Assembly: GCA_021204545.1 (NCBI GenBank) | Contig: JAJPZF010000166.1 | Span: forward strand, 1-6,018 | Origin: Prevotellaceae bacterium | GTDB taxonomy: Bacteria; Bacteroidota; Bacteroidia; Bacteroidales; Bacteroidaceae | Direction of reading: 5' to 3' | DNA: 6,018 bases | Shown here: piece after piece, positions 5,801-6,018 of the stretch | Position numbering within the stretch: position 1 is the first letter of the stretch | Layout of the letters: each line of letters begins with the position of its first letter | Made by a program: the position numbers and the translations under genes | The notes under the pieces: model-generated | Told to the model about the DNA's origin: nothing | Databases searched by the model: none | What the model saw: only the letters and a program-made list of their open reading frames with translations

Positions 5801-5999
5801 CACGGACGTTGACCGCAACGGCAAGTTCATCTACCCCGAGGAGAAGTGGGGAGGCATGATGCGCAAGATGGACAACACGGACTTCGAGACGATGAACGTG
5901 GAATACATCGAGTTCTGGCTGCTCGACCCCTTCATCTACACCAGCGGGCAGCCGGGCAACTACGGAGGCGACTTCTACATCAACCTCGGCGAGGTGTAG
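2829..5999 (+). CDS. sprA: T9SS outer-membrane translocon SprA (Sov), N-terminal part, interrupted by an in-frame TAG
   Basis: SprA (Sov in Porphyromonas) is the very large 36-strand beta-barrel through which type IX cargo crosses the outer membrane; family members are about 2400 residues. This frame gives 1056. The start is a GTG: from it, residues 1-22 form a basic then hydrophobic signal peptide (RKARLLSVLVMAMAI), whereas the first in-frame ATG (2862) would remove the basic part. Residues 27-140 are a low-complexity charged linker. Family segments follow: GPADKIFGPGGVRIKTQGS (203-221), SLTGSVGDKINMKMNYNT (257-274), IEAGNVSMPSNNSLIPGV (300-317), NYEENRHFYLSHFFRQQYD (365-383), YLDDFE (871-876), GGMMRK (1008-1013) and FWLLDPF (1029-1035). 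The frame then stops at TAG (5997-5999), but the next codons still read as SprA. This is an interrupted or misread gene rather than a short complete protein. The family call is firm; the integrity of the gene is not. Confidence 0.93.
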   Translation: MRKARLLSVLVMAMAIDAVAFSGSMGMPSETGEQAPKDTASTQRRKSRYAVKKTTAQSEEDLEKKTADLRDPRNMQTEVDYDEGDESYTVGTVLLDDDGADKKTKQQPAAAPKNAPDTSEDKNATNVTSSGTASHLGLAVSSKPRVDLTGRYLDVPLRMTKEEYQKWTMRQSMSRYFRDRNAETFESKGKEKFDFTDMHFDLGPADKIFGPGGVRIKTQGSAELKVGMTMKKVDNPSLAVNRRKTNSFDFDEKINLSLTGSVGDKINMKMNYNTDASFDFDSQSMKLKYDGKEDEIIKLIEAGNVSMPSNNSLIPGVASLFGLRADLQFGRLTLQTVVSQKKSATKSVSSKGGTSTNTYEFSASNYEENRHFYLSHFFRQQYDKNMKTLPTVASGISITRVEIWVTNKTASTTNNRNIIAFADLGEHDVIGRNDLWGSASVNVASNKANTEYNTLVNSLADARDISQASTVLDNYGLVGGEDYEKLQSARLLSSSEYYLNSSLGYVSLNSTLQTDEILAIAYEYTYAGVTYQVGEFSADLTDNSSALFVKLLKGSSGSPSLPTWRLMMKNVYSLGATSTSKDKFKLDIKYQSDSSGVYLTYLPEEKLKSTTLLKAMNLDRLDDNNKANSNGKFDYVDGYTIYKGRIYFPVSEPFGEHLREWIGDDVTADKYCYPELYDSTKTVAKQMAEHDKFLLTGQYTGSNAGQIDLGATNIAQGSVVVTAGGVTLTENTDYIVDYNMGTVTIINQSIVDAGTTINASVESNDNYGMQRKTMLGVNLDYKLNDNFTIGGSVFFLNEQPLTTKVSMGNEPLRNTLWGLHMSWKKESQWLTNMLDKIPLINATQPSQISFTGEFAQLVAGQNKRIQGEASYLDDFENSSNKQSLTTPTYWTMSSTPSMFTESKLTNDIQYGYNRALLAWYYIDPIFTRRSSTLTPAHIKSDLDQLSNHYVREVYERELYPQKAQNSYTSATSLSVLNLAYYPSERGAYNLCTDVDRNGKFIYPEEKWGGMMRKMDNTDFETMNVEYIEFWLLDPFIYTSGQPGNYGGDFYINLGEV

Positions 6000-6018
6000 G
6001 AGGACATACTGAAGGACG
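6000..6018 (+). pseudogene. sprA: Continuation of the sprA frame after the TAG
   Basis: In the same frame as the upstream gene, codons 6000-6017 read E-D-I-L-K-D. As I recall the family, SprA proteins run DFY-x-NLGEI/V-S-EDILKD without a break, so this is the direct continuation of the protein with only the TAG in place of one residue. There is no frameshift. The window ends here, so whether the remaining roughly 1350 codons are intact cannot be seen. If the TAG is an error or is read through, this belongs to the CDS; if it is a true nonsense mutation, it is the start of the dead 3' part. Confidence 0.7.

Overview
The window reads as chromosomal DNA from a GC-rich member of the Bacteroidota, most likely Bacteroidales and perhaps Prevotella-like. 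Three things support this: a ruvA-sprA gene pair, where SprA is the outer-membrane translocon of the type IX secretion system (T9SS) found only in this phylum; a perfect Bacteroidota-type -7 box (TAnnTTTG) in front of cysQ; and a short secreted GIN-domain-like protein. The genus is an inference.

Layout. Positions 1-60 are a C51/G9 homopolymer block that looks like an artefact at a contig end. Positions 61-455 hold no convincing gene but several hairpins, one with a 14-bp perfect stem. A candidate promoter (456-487) and a short leader precede two small plus-strand genes: a secreted GIN-domain-like protein (565-906) and an unrecognised 38-residue ORF (964-1080). These end at a strong UUCG-loop terminator (1115-1151), which abuts the end of the convergent minus-strand cysQ gene (1150-1974). 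Between the divergent cysQ and ruvA genes lies a 247-bp intergenic region. It contains the cysQ promoter and a compact nested-repeat element (2051-2135). RuvA (2222-2806), a Holliday-junction protein, is followed after 22 bases by sprA (from a GTG at 2829), which runs to an in-frame TAG at 5997-5999.

How the genes relate. ruvA and sprA are probably co-transcribed, a conserved neighbourhood rather than a shared pathway. cysQ is a separate transcription unit for PAP turnover. The GIN-domain-like protein and the 38-residue ORF may form a small operon.

The most interesting point is the end of sprA. The reading frame carries only about 1056 of the roughly 2400 residues expected. The same frame continues past the TAG with family-like sequence (EDILKD) to the end of the window. 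One TAG therefore stands where the family sequence seems to continue uninterrupted. It may be a sequencing error, a real nonsense mutation, or (less likely) a recoded amber codon. I did not find a clearly novel multi-gene system here.
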